Shown in pieces: positions 1 through 6,294 of a stretch of 6,353 nt of DNA. The stretch's first letter is position 1; each line of letters opens with the position of its first letter. The position numbers and the translations under genes are program-made. Below the pieces are notes generated by a model. The model was not told the DNA's origin and made no database searches. It saw only the letters and a program-made list of their open reading frames with translations. Source of the stretch: CAZISM01 sp964541895 (GTDB lineage: Bacteria > Zhuqueibacterota > Zhuqueibacteria > Residuimicrobiales > Residuimicrobiaceae); the NCBI GenBank assembly GCA_964541895.1, contig CAZISM010000219.1, positions 1 to 6,353 of the forward strand, written 5' to 3'.

Positions 1-1067
1 AAACCCTCATAGCGCTCCCCATCCAGCGGCAAGGTCACCCGTTCTCTGCTGAATCCGGCCAGGACCATGGCATTGGCCATTTCCACCGATTGCAGCGCCT
101 GCTGAAAACCGGTCATGACCGCTTCCTTGCCGGCAACGGCATTGGCGAAATTGACATGGCCGGCGGCATGCAAATCATCAAAGGAGAGCGGCGATATTTT
201 CTGCTCTAGCCATTCCGGCACCGGGGCGCCGAACATTTCCTGATTTTTTTCATTCCAGCTCTCCAGCGGCTCTGCCAGCTGCGCGGTCGTTATGACGTTG
301 TTTTCCATTTTCAAATAGCCGCGATCGCCCCAGATTTCCATGCGATCCACGCCTGGATGCAGATGCGTGGCGGTGGAAAAATAGAGCCGCATGCCGCTCG
401 CATAGGCGAGCAAGGCATCCACATGATCTTCCACATACAACTCGCTATGGAACGAGGAGGTACCGGCCATGGCCTGCACTTCAGCCGGTGAGCCGAACAG
501 ATAGATAATGCGATCCAGGTCATGAGGCGACTGGTTGGTCAAGACGCCGCCTCCCTCCCTGCTCCAGGTGCCGCGCCAGTTGCCTGAACTGTAATAGGCG
601 CGGGAGCGTAGCCAGTTGTTGTTGACAAAATGGACCGTCTGAATTTTGCCCAATGCGCCGCTGTCGAGAATGGCTTTTAACGCCTGCACGTCCGGACGGA
701 ACCGGTTCATATAGTTGACGGCGAACACGCGATCGCTGTGTTCCAGAGCCAGAGCCAGCGCCGCTGCGTGCTGTTTGTGCACCGCCACCGGTTTTTCGCA
801 GAACACATGACACCCTTTTTGCAGCGCCGCCACGCCGATGTCCGGATGACTATAATGCGGCGTCAGAATGACCACAGCGTCCACAGCCTCGTTAGCCAGC
901 AGATCGCGATAATCGGTGTACAAGCGGGCGCCCAGACCGGCCGCGCTCTCTTTTTTGTCATCAATATTGGTGTCGCAAATGGCGACAATCTCACTCTTGA
1001 GAATTTCCGTAATGGCACGCACATGCACACGGGCGATGGTGCCAAAACCGACCAGTCCGTATTTCAT
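1..1067 (-). CDS. Gfo/Idh/MocA family NAD(P)-dependent oxidoreductase (C-terminus cut by window edge)
   Basis: I translated this frame by hand from ATG at 1067; it stays open to base 1, giving 355 codons and no stop. Family members are usually about 330-390 residues, so only the last few to few tens are missing. The N-terminal Rossmann fold is clear: a glycine-rich loop GFGTIA at residues 7-12 after the first strand, then the signature EKP at 91-93, whose lysine is the usual catalytic/nicotinamide-side residue. The C-terminal alpha/beta domain carries the family motif EGGGVLTNQSPHDLD (about 171-185), with H182 in the expected catalytic position. Expected chemistry is reversible oxidation of a sugar, inositol or amino-sugar hydroxyl using NAD(P) in the cytoplasm; the substrate cannot be read from sequence. 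An AGGAGG ribosome binding site (1072-1077) lies 4 nt before the start and decides it. It follows the DUF1638 gene by 15 bp, so the two are probably co-transcribed. Confidence 0.92.
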   Translation of the reverse strand, partial: MKYGLVGFGTIARVHVRAITEILKSEIVAICDTNIDDKKESAAGLGARLYTDYRDLLANEAVDAVVILTPHYSHPDIGVAALQKGCHVFCEKPVAVHKQHAAALALALEHSDRVFAVNYMNRFRPDVQALKAILDSGALGKIQTVHFVNNNWLRSRAYYSSGNWRGTWSREGGGVLTNQSPHDLDRIIYLFGSPAEVQAMAGTSSFHSELYVEDHVDALLAYASGMRLYFSTATHLHPGVDRMEIWGDRGYLKMENNVITTAQLAEPLESWNEKNQEMFGAPVPEWLEQKISPLSFDDLHAAGHVNFANAVAGKEAVMTGFQQALQSVEMANAMVLAGFSRERVTLPLDGERYEG

Positions 1068-1082
1068 ACATCCTCCTTTCAG

Positions 1083-1826
1083 TTATTCAGCGCGAAGGAT
1101 CTGCTCCCAATCATAAACCGCCTTGATCTGCTGTCCAGGCTGAACCACAAGAAATTCGCTCTCTGGCCAATCTCCCCTTACCAGCATATCCAGCAGGCGG
1201 ACATCGCCGGTGAGCAGCACGAACTCTTTGCCGTCCGCCTCAGCTTTTTGTTTGCACAATTCCGCATAGCCGAGATGAGCTGTTTCCGGTACTTCGATAT
1301 AAACCATTTTGTGTCCGTCATAGCTCGCGGAGGGCGGGTGCAGCGTCTCCCAGATATAACGGGCGTTTTCTTCACCGTATTTTTCCACCATATCGGCAAA
1401 CGAGTGGTCGGCGCCCACCAGCCGCTGATAGCCGTCTTCATGCACATAGGTATCGCCCCGTTCCATATAACCGGCGCTGCTGAACGGCATGCTGGGATTC
1501 TCTTTAAAATAGTGTTGAAACCGTTGCCGAGATCCCAGAAACAGCGTGCAGCAGTCGTGCGCACGGGGGATCACCAGGGGAATGGTCCGCGCCTGCAGAT
1601 GCAGCGTGGCGTTGCCGCACAGTCCGAATCCCAGCAGAATGGCATCGTAGGTGCGTCCGGAGGTTTCCACCTGATCGATCTTTTCCTGCAGCAGTTGCCG
1701 CAAAAAATCGCTGCGGTCATGGGCGCCTTTATCGGTAAAATCGACATCGATGAGATGGGGAGTCCGCGCCATGCTCAGGCAGATTTCCCGAAAGAAAACT
1801 TCACACGAAATGAGTTTGAATCGCAT
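1083..1826 (-). CDS. DUF1638 family protein, function unknown
   Basis: The gene encodes 247 residues, ending in TAA. I recognise DUF1638 from its motif order: a short beta strand with C8-E9 near the N-terminus, LLGFGLCGN at about 64-72, then VIPRAHDCC at 85-93, followed by LFLGSRQR at 95-102. The family is known from methanogens and anaerobic bacteria, sometimes near corrinoid methyltransferase genes, but I know of no assigned reaction. The copy looks intact. Conserved-looking C8, C70, H90, D91 and C92/C93 could form a metal or cofactor site; this is inference. No signal peptide or membrane segment is visible, so it is probably cytoplasmic. I chose ATG 1826 because an AAAGGA ribosome binding site sits just upstream (1831-1836) and the family motif CEV begins at residue 8. 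An in-frame ATG at 1916 would add 30 residues translated from the hairpin-containing leader. It is 15 bp upstream of the oxidoreductase and downstream of a terminator, so this pair is likely a separate unit from the aldolase. Confidence 0.85.
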   Translation of the reverse strand: MRFKLISCEVFFREICLSMARTPHLIDVDFTDKGAHDRSDFLRQLLQEKIDQVETSGRTYDAILLGFGLCGNATLHLQARTIPLVIPRAHDCCTLFLGSRQRFQHYFKENPSMPFSSAGYMERGDTYVHEDGYQRLVGADHSFADMVEKYGEENARYIWETLHPPSASYDGHKMVYIEVPETAHLGYAELCKQKAEADGKEFVLLTGDVRLLDMLVRGDWPESEFLVVQPGQQIKAVYDWEQILRAE

Positions 1827-1858
1827 AGGGTCCTTTAGCTTGCGGATACGAATAAGGG

Positions 1859-1915
1859 CAAGCTTGATACATCCAAGCTTGGCGATTGGCACTCCGAAGC
1901 GAGACACTTCGGCCA
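1859..1915 (-). repeat. Palindrome cluster in the DUF1638 leader
   Basis: Three short palindromic units are packed together. CAAGCTTG occurs at 1859-1866 and again, as CCAAGCTTGG, at 1873-1882. A hairpin follows with perfect 6-bp arms CCGAAG (1894-1899) and CTTCGG (1907-1912) around a 7-nt loop; TGG at 1887-1889 and CCA at 1913-1915 could extend it across a 4-nt bulge. There is no U-run after it, so it is not a simple terminator. It would be transcribed in the 5' leader of DUF1638 and could be an RNA control element or a dispersed intergenic repeat; the sequence alone does not decide. Confidence 0.45.
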
Positions 1916-1937
1916 CAGCCAGCGCTCCATTCAGAAT

Positions 1938-1966
1938 AAAATAAACAGGAAAGGATTAAATCGCAA
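1938..1966 (-). promoter_or_regulatory. Candidate sigma70-type promoter for the DUF1638-oxidoreductase unit
   Basis: On the minus strand, TTGCGA (1966-1961) is followed after 17 nt by TATTTT (1943-1938), matching the -35 and -10 consensus at 4 of 6 positions each. It begins right after the aldolase terminator, which is where a new unit would need one. It would give a leader of about 100 nt before the 1826 start. The region is AT-rich, so a chance match is possible. Confidence 0.35.
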
Positions 1967-1967
1967 T

Positions 1968-1994
1968 AAAAAAGGCGACCGTAGTCGCCTTTTT
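1968..1994 (-). terminator. Rho-independent terminator after the aldolase gene
   Basis: A perfect GC-rich stem GGCGAC (1974-1979) / GTCGCC (1984-1989) surrounds the 4-nt loop CGTA (1980-1983). On the minus strand the stem is followed by six T residues (1973-1968), starting 7 nt after the aldolase stop codon. The outer A/T runs can also pair, and the plus strand has five T residues (1990-1994), so it could act in both directions. It separates the aldolase from the DUF1638 unit. Confidence 0.88.
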
Positions 1995-2001
1995 AATCTC
2001 C

Positions 2002-2973
2002 TCACGCCTTGCCGGCGCTGCCGAGCACTTTTTCGTTTTTGTGTTTGTACATGGCGACGAGCGCGTCGCGGGCCGGTCCCAGGTACTTGCGGGGGTCGAA
2101 CTCGGACGGCTTGGTGGCCAGGACCTCGCGGATCTTGGCCGTCATGGCCAGACGGCCGTCGCTGTCGATGTTGATCTTGCACACCGCCGAAGCGGCTGCG
2201 CGGCGAAGTTGTTCTTCCGGAACGCCGGTGGCGTTTTCCATTTTGCCGCCGTACTGGTTGATCATGTCAACATATTCGGGCATGACCGAGCTGGCGCCGT
2301 GCAGGACGATGGGGAAACCGGGAATGCGGCGCTCGACCTCTTCGAGAATATCGAAACGCAACGGCGGCACTTCTTCACCGGGTTTCAGTTTGAATTTATA
2401 GGCGCCATGGGAGGTGCCGATAGAGATGGCGAGACTGTCGACGCCGGTTTTGCTGACAAACTCTTCCACATCGTCCGGATTCGTATAATGGCTGGTTTCA
2501 TGGCTGACGTCGTCTTCGATGCCGGCCAACACGCCCAGTTCACCTTCCACAGAGACATCGTATTTATGAGCGTATTCCACCACTTTTTTGGTCAGGATGA
2601 TGTTGTCGGCAAAGGAGTGGGCCGATCCGTCAATCATCACCGAAGAGAAACCGGATTCGATACAGGAGACGCACAGTTCATAGGTGTCGCCATGATCCAG
2701 GTGCAACGCGACCGGGATGGTGACGCCGGCGGCTTTGATCATCTCCATGGCGCCCATGGCCATATAGCGCAGCAGGATCTGGTTGGCATATTTGCGCGCC
2801 CCGGAGGAAACCTGCAAAATGACCGGCGATTTGGTTTCAATACAGGCGGCGATAATCGCCTGTAACTGTTCCATATTATTAAAATTATAAGCCGGGATGG
2901 CATATTTGCCGGTAATGGCCTTTTTGAACATGTCGTTGGTATTCGACAGGCCGAGGTCTTTATAATGATACAT
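2002..2973 (-). CDS. fba: Class II (zinc-dependent) fructose-bisphosphate aldolase
   Basis: The product is 323 residues, a normal full length for this branch of class II aldolases. It catalyses reversible cleavage of fructose 1,6-bisphosphate to dihydroxyacetone phosphate and glyceraldehyde 3-phosphate in the cytoplasm. Visible motifs are AYNFNNMEQLQAI (28-40); HLDHG (91-95) with catalytic D93 and zinc ligand H94; SVMIDGS (111-117); VEGELG (142-147) with the conserved metal-site E145; GTSHGAYKF (186-194) with zinc ligand H189; VLHGASS (223-229) with zinc ligand H225; and the phosphate/DHAP-binding NIDSDGR (268-274). No key residue is missing. ATG 2973 is supported by AAAGGAG (2987-2981) 7 nt upstream; the stop is TGA, followed at once by a terminator, so it appears monocistronic. 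It is transcribed divergently from the uronate operon. A related ketose-bisphosphate (for example tagatose) substrate is possible for class II aldolases, but the very canonical motifs favour the glycolytic/gluconeogenic enzyme. Confidence 0.96.
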   Translation of the reverse strand: MYHYKDLGLSNTNDMFKKAITGKYAIPAYNFNNMEQLQAIIAACIETKSPVILQVSSGARKYANQILLRYMAMGAMEMIKAAGVTIPVALHLDHGDTYELCVSCIESGFSSVMIDGSAHSFADNIILTKKVVEYAHKYDVSVEGELGVLAGIEDDVSHETSHYTNPDDVEEFVSKTGVDSLAISIGTSHGAYKFKLKPGEEVPPLRFDILEEVERRIPGFPIVLHGASSVMPEYVDMINQYGGKMENATGVPEEQLRRAAASAVCKINIDSDGRLAMTAKIREVLATKPSEFDPRKYLGPARDALVAMYKHKNEKVLGSAGKA

Positions 2974-3107
2974 GGTACTGCTCCTTTCAGGTTGATTATG
3001 CTATCTAACGAATTATTTCTCGCGCAGAATGGTCAAACAGTGTCGAACGCCGTTGAAGTGTCCGGCATCGGTTCTGGCTTTTTCAGGTTGTGCTATGCTT
3101 TGCTGAT

Positions 3108-3125
3108 AAATTCCAATGGAAATTT
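3108..3125. promoter_or_regulatory. Imperfect palindrome, possible operator at the fba start site
   Basis: The arms AAATTCCA and TGGAAATTT mirror each other around position 3116, with 8 pairs and one unpaired A at 3122. It lies immediately downstream of the candidate fba -10 box, roughly where transcription would start, a usual place for a repressor site. AT-rich palindromes arise easily by chance, so this is tentative. Confidence 0.3.
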
Positions 3126-3126
3126 C

Positions 3127-3155
3127 AATTTAGTGATTTTTTCTCACTTGCACAA
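3127..3155 (-). promoter_or_regulatory. Candidate fba promoter with an inverted repeat in its spacer
   Basis: Reading the minus strand, TTGTGC (3155-3150) and TAAATT (3132-3127) are 17 nt apart, a plausible but weak -35/-10 pair (3 and 4 of 6 matches). Between them lies a perfect 5-bp inverted repeat, AGTGA (3132-3136) and TCACT (3144-3148), separated by 7 nt. A protein bound there would block polymerase. The leader to the fba start would be about 150 nt. Confidence 0.3.
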
Positions 3156-3239
3156 TATTTTTAACGCAATTCACAACCGCCGGCTGTACCTTCCCGCGCG
3201 GGTGTTGTCCTGCTCCGGCTGCGTTGCCAAACGATTCAT

Positions 3240-3268
3240 TTGCAATATTCAGCAGGGGTTGTTATATT
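3240..3268 (+). promoter_or_regulatory. Candidate sigma70-type promoter for the DUF4861-kduI-kduD operon
   Basis: TTGCAA (3240-3245, 4 of 6) and TATATT (3263-3268, 5 of 6) are separated by 17 nt. Transcription would begin near 3275, leaving a leader of about 75 nt before the start at 3350. This placement also argues against the upstream in-frame ATG at 3224, which would lie before the promoter. Confidence 0.45.
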
Positions 3269-3349
3269 TTGTCAGCAATACAAGAACGGTGGTTATCTGT
3301 TGATCCCGCAGCCATCACTCTGTTCAGGCATTCATTCGTTGAGGTTTTC

Positions 3350-4612
3350 ATGAAAACCCATGCCATATTTTTTCGCCGCATGGCGGCCGTGCTCTGCATC
3401 GGGCTTGCCGCCGCGTTGTATGCACACCATCCCACACCCATTGCCAGCAACCGGATGTGCGAGAATTCCGAGTCCGCCCCTGCCCACAGTCCGGCGATCA
3501 ACGAGCACGGGCACATGCCGGCCCTGGCCGGCGACGGCGCCAAAACCGTTATCGCGGTGCGGAATCCCATTGCAGAAGCCAGGCGGCAGGAAACCGTCGA
3601 GCTGGAGTGGAGCAAAATCGCGGACAAGGGCATTACGGCAGCGAATGTGACGGTCTATGATGTGCAAAGCCGCCGTTATCTCGTCACCCAGGTGGTGCAC
3701 AACGCGGCCGCAAAACCGGAGCTGCTGCTGTTTCAATCGGATTGGGCCCCGCAGGAGAGCAAAACATTCTGGATCAGCGCGGTCGACAAAGACAGGCCTG
3801 CGCAGGCGGAAACGCGAACCTTTGCCATGTATGTGCCGCAACGCATGGATGACTTTGCCTGGGAAAGCGACCGCATCGCGTTTCGCATGTACGGCAAGGC
3901 GCTGGAAGTAGAGACGGTCAGCAGCGGCGTGGATGTCTGGGTAAAAAGCGTCCGCTATCCCGTCATTGAAAAATGGTACACATTGAACGACTATCACAAG
4001 GATCACGGTGAGGGTCTGGATTTTTACAAAGTCGGGCCTACGCGCGGTTGCGGCGGTCTGGCTGTCTGGCACAACGGCGAGCTCTATGGCTCCCGCAACT
4101 ATCGCACACACAAGGTGATTGCCAATGGTCCTCTGCGTACGATCTTTGAGCTGGGATATGAGCCGTGGCAAGCCGGAGATCGCACCATCCGTGAGGTGAA
4201 ACGAATCTCCATCGATCTGGGCTCCAATCTCAGCCGTTTCGAAAGCAGGTTCCAGGCCGCTGGTGAACAGGATATCGAATTAGCCATGGGCATCGTCAAG
4301 GTGGAAGGCGATGGTGAGATGACATACAATTTGAAAAGCGGCTGGCTGGCCTACTATCCCCCGGCCGATCCGGCCCATGGCCGTGTTGCCTGCGGCGTGG
4401 TCACCGGAGCCGTCAAAGAGATGCGTTACCTGGATCATGCCGGACACGGCCTGCTGATCGCAAGAACAAAATCGAACCAGCCGTGGATCTATTACGCCGG
4501 CGCCGGCTGGAGCAAGAGCGGCGATTTCCCCGACCGCAGCGCCTGGACTGATTATGTTGAACATTTTTGCCGTTTGTTGTCCAATCCATTAACGATCGAC
4601 ATTGTTAAATAG
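3350..4612 (+). CDS. Exported DUF4861 family protein linked to uronate catabolism
   Basis: The product is 420 residues. The N-terminus is a Sec-type signal peptide: K2, R9-R10, then a hydrophobic stretch at about 11-23, with likely cleavage after ALYA (residue 25). C16 is not in a lipobox, so it is probably periplasmic or secreted rather than a lipoprotein. A Ser/Pro/His-rich linker (about 26-62) leads into the DUF4861 domain (about 66-416). I recognise the family by DDFAWESDRIAFRMYG (167-182), VWVKSVRYPVI (197-206), DYHKDHGEGLDFYKVG (214-229), RGCGGLAVW (232-240) and the following NGPLRTIFEL (259-268). The family is common beside pectin/uronate genes, but I know of no established reaction. 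Conserved His, Asp, Glu and Trp are compatible with a carbohydrate-binding or carbohydrate-modifying enzyme (inference). ATG 3350 is chosen because it gives the intact signal peptide and has GAGG 5 nt upstream; 3224 would bury the signal behind 42 extra residues. Its TAG stop overlaps the kduI ribosome binding site. Confidence 0.88.
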   Translation: MKTHAIFFRRMAAVLCIGLAAALYAHHPTPIASNRMCENSESAPAHSPAINEHGHMPALAGDGAKTVIAVRNPIAEARRQETVELEWSKIADKGITAANVTVYDVQSRRYLVTQVVHNAAAKPELLLFQSDWAPQESKTFWISAVDKDRPAQAETRTFAMYVPQRMDDFAWESDRIAFRMYGKALEVETVSSGVDVWVKSVRYPVIEKWYTLNDYHKDHGEGLDFYKVGPTRGCGGLAVWHNGELYGSRNYRTHKVIANGPLRTIFELGYEPWQAGDRTIREVKRISIDLGSNLSRFESRFQAAGEQDIELAMGIVKVEGDGEMTYNLKSGWLAYYPPADPAHGRVACGVVTGAVKEMRYLDHAGHGLLIARTKSNQPWIYYAGAGWSKSGDFPDRSAWTDYVEHFCRLLSNPLTIDIVK

Positions 4613-4615
4613 GAG
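4611..4615 (+). promoter_or_regulatory. kduI ribosome binding site overlapping the upstream stop codon
   Basis: AGGAG at 4611-4615 shares two bases with the TAG stop (4610-4612) of the DUF4861 gene and lies 5 nt before the kduI ATG. Ribosomes ending the first gene would be placed on the kduI start, which suggests translational coupling of an exported protein with a cytoplasmic enzyme. Confidence 0.75.
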
Positions 4616-4620
4616 AAGTT

Positions 4621-5451
4621 ATGCAAGTAAGATATGGTGCTGACAGCATCCGTTTTCAACGGATGACCACCGATGAAATCCGCGAAGCCTTTTTGCTGGA
4701 CACGCTCTTTAAAGCCGATACCATCGACCTGACCTATTGTGAAACCGATCGCGCCATTGTCGGCACGGCCGTGCCGGTCAAGCAGCCTCTGGCACTGGCC
4801 GCGGCCGGTGAGCTGCGGGCCGATTACTTTACACAGCGTCGTGAACTGGGTGTGCTCAACATCGGCGGGCCTGGTTCCGTTACGGTGGACCAAAAGGTCT
4901 ATGACATGGCGCGGCTCGATTGCCTGTACATCGGCCGCGGCAGCAAAGAGATTGTATTTGCCAGCAAGGAGGCCGGCACGCCCGCCCGCTTTTATCTGCT
5001 GAGCTATCCGGCGCACAGCGAATTTCCCACCACGCTGGCCCGCCAGGCCGAAGCGGCGGCCGTCCACCTGGGATCCAAAGAGAGCGCCAACGAACGAACG
5101 ATCTATAAATATATTCATCCCGACGGCATCAAAAGCTGTCAACTGGTGATGGGCTTTACCCGTCTCGAAACCGGTTCGGTTTGGAACACCATGCCGCCGC
5201 ATACGCATGAACGCCGCATGGAGGTTTATCTCTATTTCGACATCGGTGCCGATGCACGCGTGTTTCACCTCATGGGCAAGCCCAGCGAAACCCGTCACCT
5301 CGTCATGGCGGACGGCCAGGCGGTGATCTCGCCGAGCTGGTCGATTCATTCCGGAGTCGGCACGCAGGCATACACCTTTTGCTGGGGCATGGGCGGTGAG
5401 AACCAGACCTTTGACGATATGGACGGATTAAAAATCGGCGACCTGCGCTAG
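4621..5451 (+). CDS. kduI: 5-dehydro-4-deoxy-D-glucuronate isomerase (KduI)
   Basis: The product is 276 residues, against 278 in E. coli KduI. It catalyses interconversion of 4-deoxy-L-threo-5-hexosulose uronate and 3-deoxy-D-glycero-2,5-hexodiulosonate (EC 5.3.1.17), the cytoplasmic entry step for unsaturated uronates released from pectin or related polyuronides. The fold is a double cupin. The C-terminal cupin shows the zinc site in PPHTHERRMEVYLYF (192-206): H194, H196 and E201, with H243 in SWSIHSGVG as the fourth ligand. These match the known E. coli ligands (196, 198, 203, 245) with an offset of two. Other family blocks are RRELGVLNIGGPG (73-85), DCLYIGRG (100-107) and the C-terminal FCWGMGGENQTFDDMD. 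No residue looks lost. Start ATG 4621 is set by the AGGAG just upstream. It lies 8 bp after DUF4861 and 40 bp before kduD, which acts on its product. Confidence 0.97.
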   Translation: MQVRYGADSIRFQRMTTDEIREAFLLDTLFKADTIDLTYCETDRAIVGTAVPVKQPLALAAAGELRADYFTQRRELGVLNIGGPGSVTVDQKVYDMARLDCLYIGRGSKEIVFASKEAGTPARFYLLSYPAHSEFPTTLARQAEAAAVHLGSKESANERTIYKYIHPDGIKSCQLVMGFTRLETGSVWNTMPPHTHERRMEVYLYFDIGADARVFHLMGKPSETRHLVMADGQAVISPSWSIHSGVGTQAYTFCWGMGGENQTFDDMDGLKIGDLR

Positions 5452-5491
5452 CTCTCGTTCCGGCGCATCGGCCTATAAACAGGAGAATTGC

Positions 5492-6253
5492 ATGATACTG
5501 GATAAATTTAAACTGGACGGAAAAGTCGCCATTGTAACCGGCGGCGCCAAAGGTCTGGGTTGCGGCATGGCCATCGGCCTGGCCGAGGCGGGCGCGGACA
5601 TTGCGCTGGTGGACATTGTCGATATGACCGAAGCAAAAGAAAAGATAACCGCCCTCGGCCGCCGGTGCATCACCATCAAGACGGATTTAAGCCAAAGCGG
5701 GGCCGTCGAACAGATCGTTGAGGAAACCGTAAAAAGCCTGGGCGGCATCAATATACTCGTGAACAATGCCGGCATCATCCGGCGGGCGCCGTTTCTGGAA
5801 TTTTCGCTAAAGGATTGGGACGATGTCATGAACATCAACATCCGCGCCCTCTTCCTGCTGAGCCAGGCTGCGGCGCGGGTGATGGTGCAGCAAGGTCAGG
5901 GCGGCCGCATCGTCAATGTGGCCTCCATGCTGTCGTTTCAGGGTGGTATCCGGGTGCCGTCGTATACCTCGTCCAAAAGCGCTGTGATGGGTTTGACCCG
6001 ACTCATGGCCAACGAACTCTGCAGCCACGGGATCACGGTGAACGCCATCGCGCCGGGTTATATGGCAACCGACAATACGCAGCCGTTGCGAGAGGATCCG
6101 CAGCGCAGCGCCGAGATCCTCGGTCGCATCCCGGCCGGCCGCTGGGGCACGCCCGAAGATCTGCAGGGTGTGGTGGTGTTTTTGTGTTCCGGAGCGGCGG
6201 AGTATATCAACGGCTATACCGTGGCCGTAGATGGCGGCTGGTTGAGCAGGTAA
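5492..6253 (+). CDS. kduD: 2-dehydro-3-deoxy-D-gluconate 5-dehydrogenase (KduD), SDR family
   Basis: The product is 253 residues, the usual length. It reduces 3-deoxy-D-glycero-2,5-hexodiulosonate to 2-keto-3-deoxy-D-gluconate with NAD(P)H (EC 1.1.1.127), directly after KduI. It is a classical short-chain dehydrogenase: cofactor loop TGGAKGLG (16-23), D41 at the end of the second strand (which suggests NAD(H) preference), NNAG (91-94), Asn in the MNIN segment (113-116), and the catalytic S145, Y158 and K162 (YTSSK, 158-162), then IAPGYMATDNT (186-196). The N-terminal FKLDGKVAIVTGG and the segment MATDNTQPLREDPQR are what separate KduD from other SDRs; together with adjacent kduI this makes the assignment firm. 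The closest alternative would be a gluconate 5-dehydrogenase-like SDR. AGGAGA (5481-5486) lies 5 nt before ATG 5492. The stop is TAA, with no clear terminator before the window ends. Confidence 0.95.
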   Translation: MILDKFKLDGKVAIVTGGAKGLGCGMAIGLAEAGADIALVDIVDMTEAKEKITALGRRCITIKTDLSQSGAVEQIVEETVKSLGGINILVNNAGIIRRAPFLEFSLKDWDDVMNINIRALFLLSQAAARVMVQQGQGGRIVNVASMLSFQGGIRVPSYTSSKSAVMGLTRLMANELCSHGITVNAIAPGYMATDNTQPLREDPQRSAEILGRIPAGRWGTPEDLQGVVVFLCSGAAEYINGYTVAVDGGWLSR

Positions 6254-6294
6254 GTATTCCTGATTGAGTCGCCCGGCGCTCTCTACACCCCGTC

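Larger units (their letters stand above)
2974..3349. other. Divergent intergenic region between fba and the uronate operon
   Basis: This 376-bp stretch has no convincing gene: its open frames carry no recognisable motif or good ribosome binding site. It is AT-rich in its centre (about 3100-3180 and 3240-3290). It holds candidate promoters pointing both ways and two short palindromes near the fba side, given as separate entries. No tRNA or known riboswitch pattern was recognised. Confidence 0.7.

Noticed and set aside
738..1838. 366-codon plus-strand open frame opposite the oxidoreductase and DUF1638 genes
   Set aside because: It is antisense to two well-supported genes, has no recognisable domain or good ribosome binding site, and has a composition typical of a reversed coding frame.
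1827..1916. Upstream in-frame start that would extend DUF1638 by 30 residues
   Set aside because: The extension covers the hairpin-rich leader, and ATG 1826 has a good ribosome binding site and fits the family N-terminus.
1857..1925. Possible cobalamin riboswitch upstream of DUF1638, considered because of the family's corrinoid association
   Set aside because: I could not find a convincing B12 box or the multi-stem layout, and the segment is too short for the full aptamer.
2041..2865. 274-codon plus-strand open frame opposite fba
   Set aside because: The opposite strand is an unmistakable class II aldolase with every catalytic motif; this frame is a shadow rich in His, Asp, Phe and Gly without a domain.
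3224..3349. Upstream in-frame start that would extend the DUF4861 protein by 42 residues
   Set aside because: It lacks a ribosome binding site, overlaps the candidate promoter and would place the signal peptide internally.
3332..4171. 279-codon minus-strand open frame opposite the DUF4861 gene
   Set aside because: The plus-strand frame has a signal peptide and family motifs; the antisense frame has neither.
4552..5349. 265-codon minus-strand open frame opposite kduI
   Set aside because: It is antisense to a fully conserved KduI and has no motif or start signal of its own.
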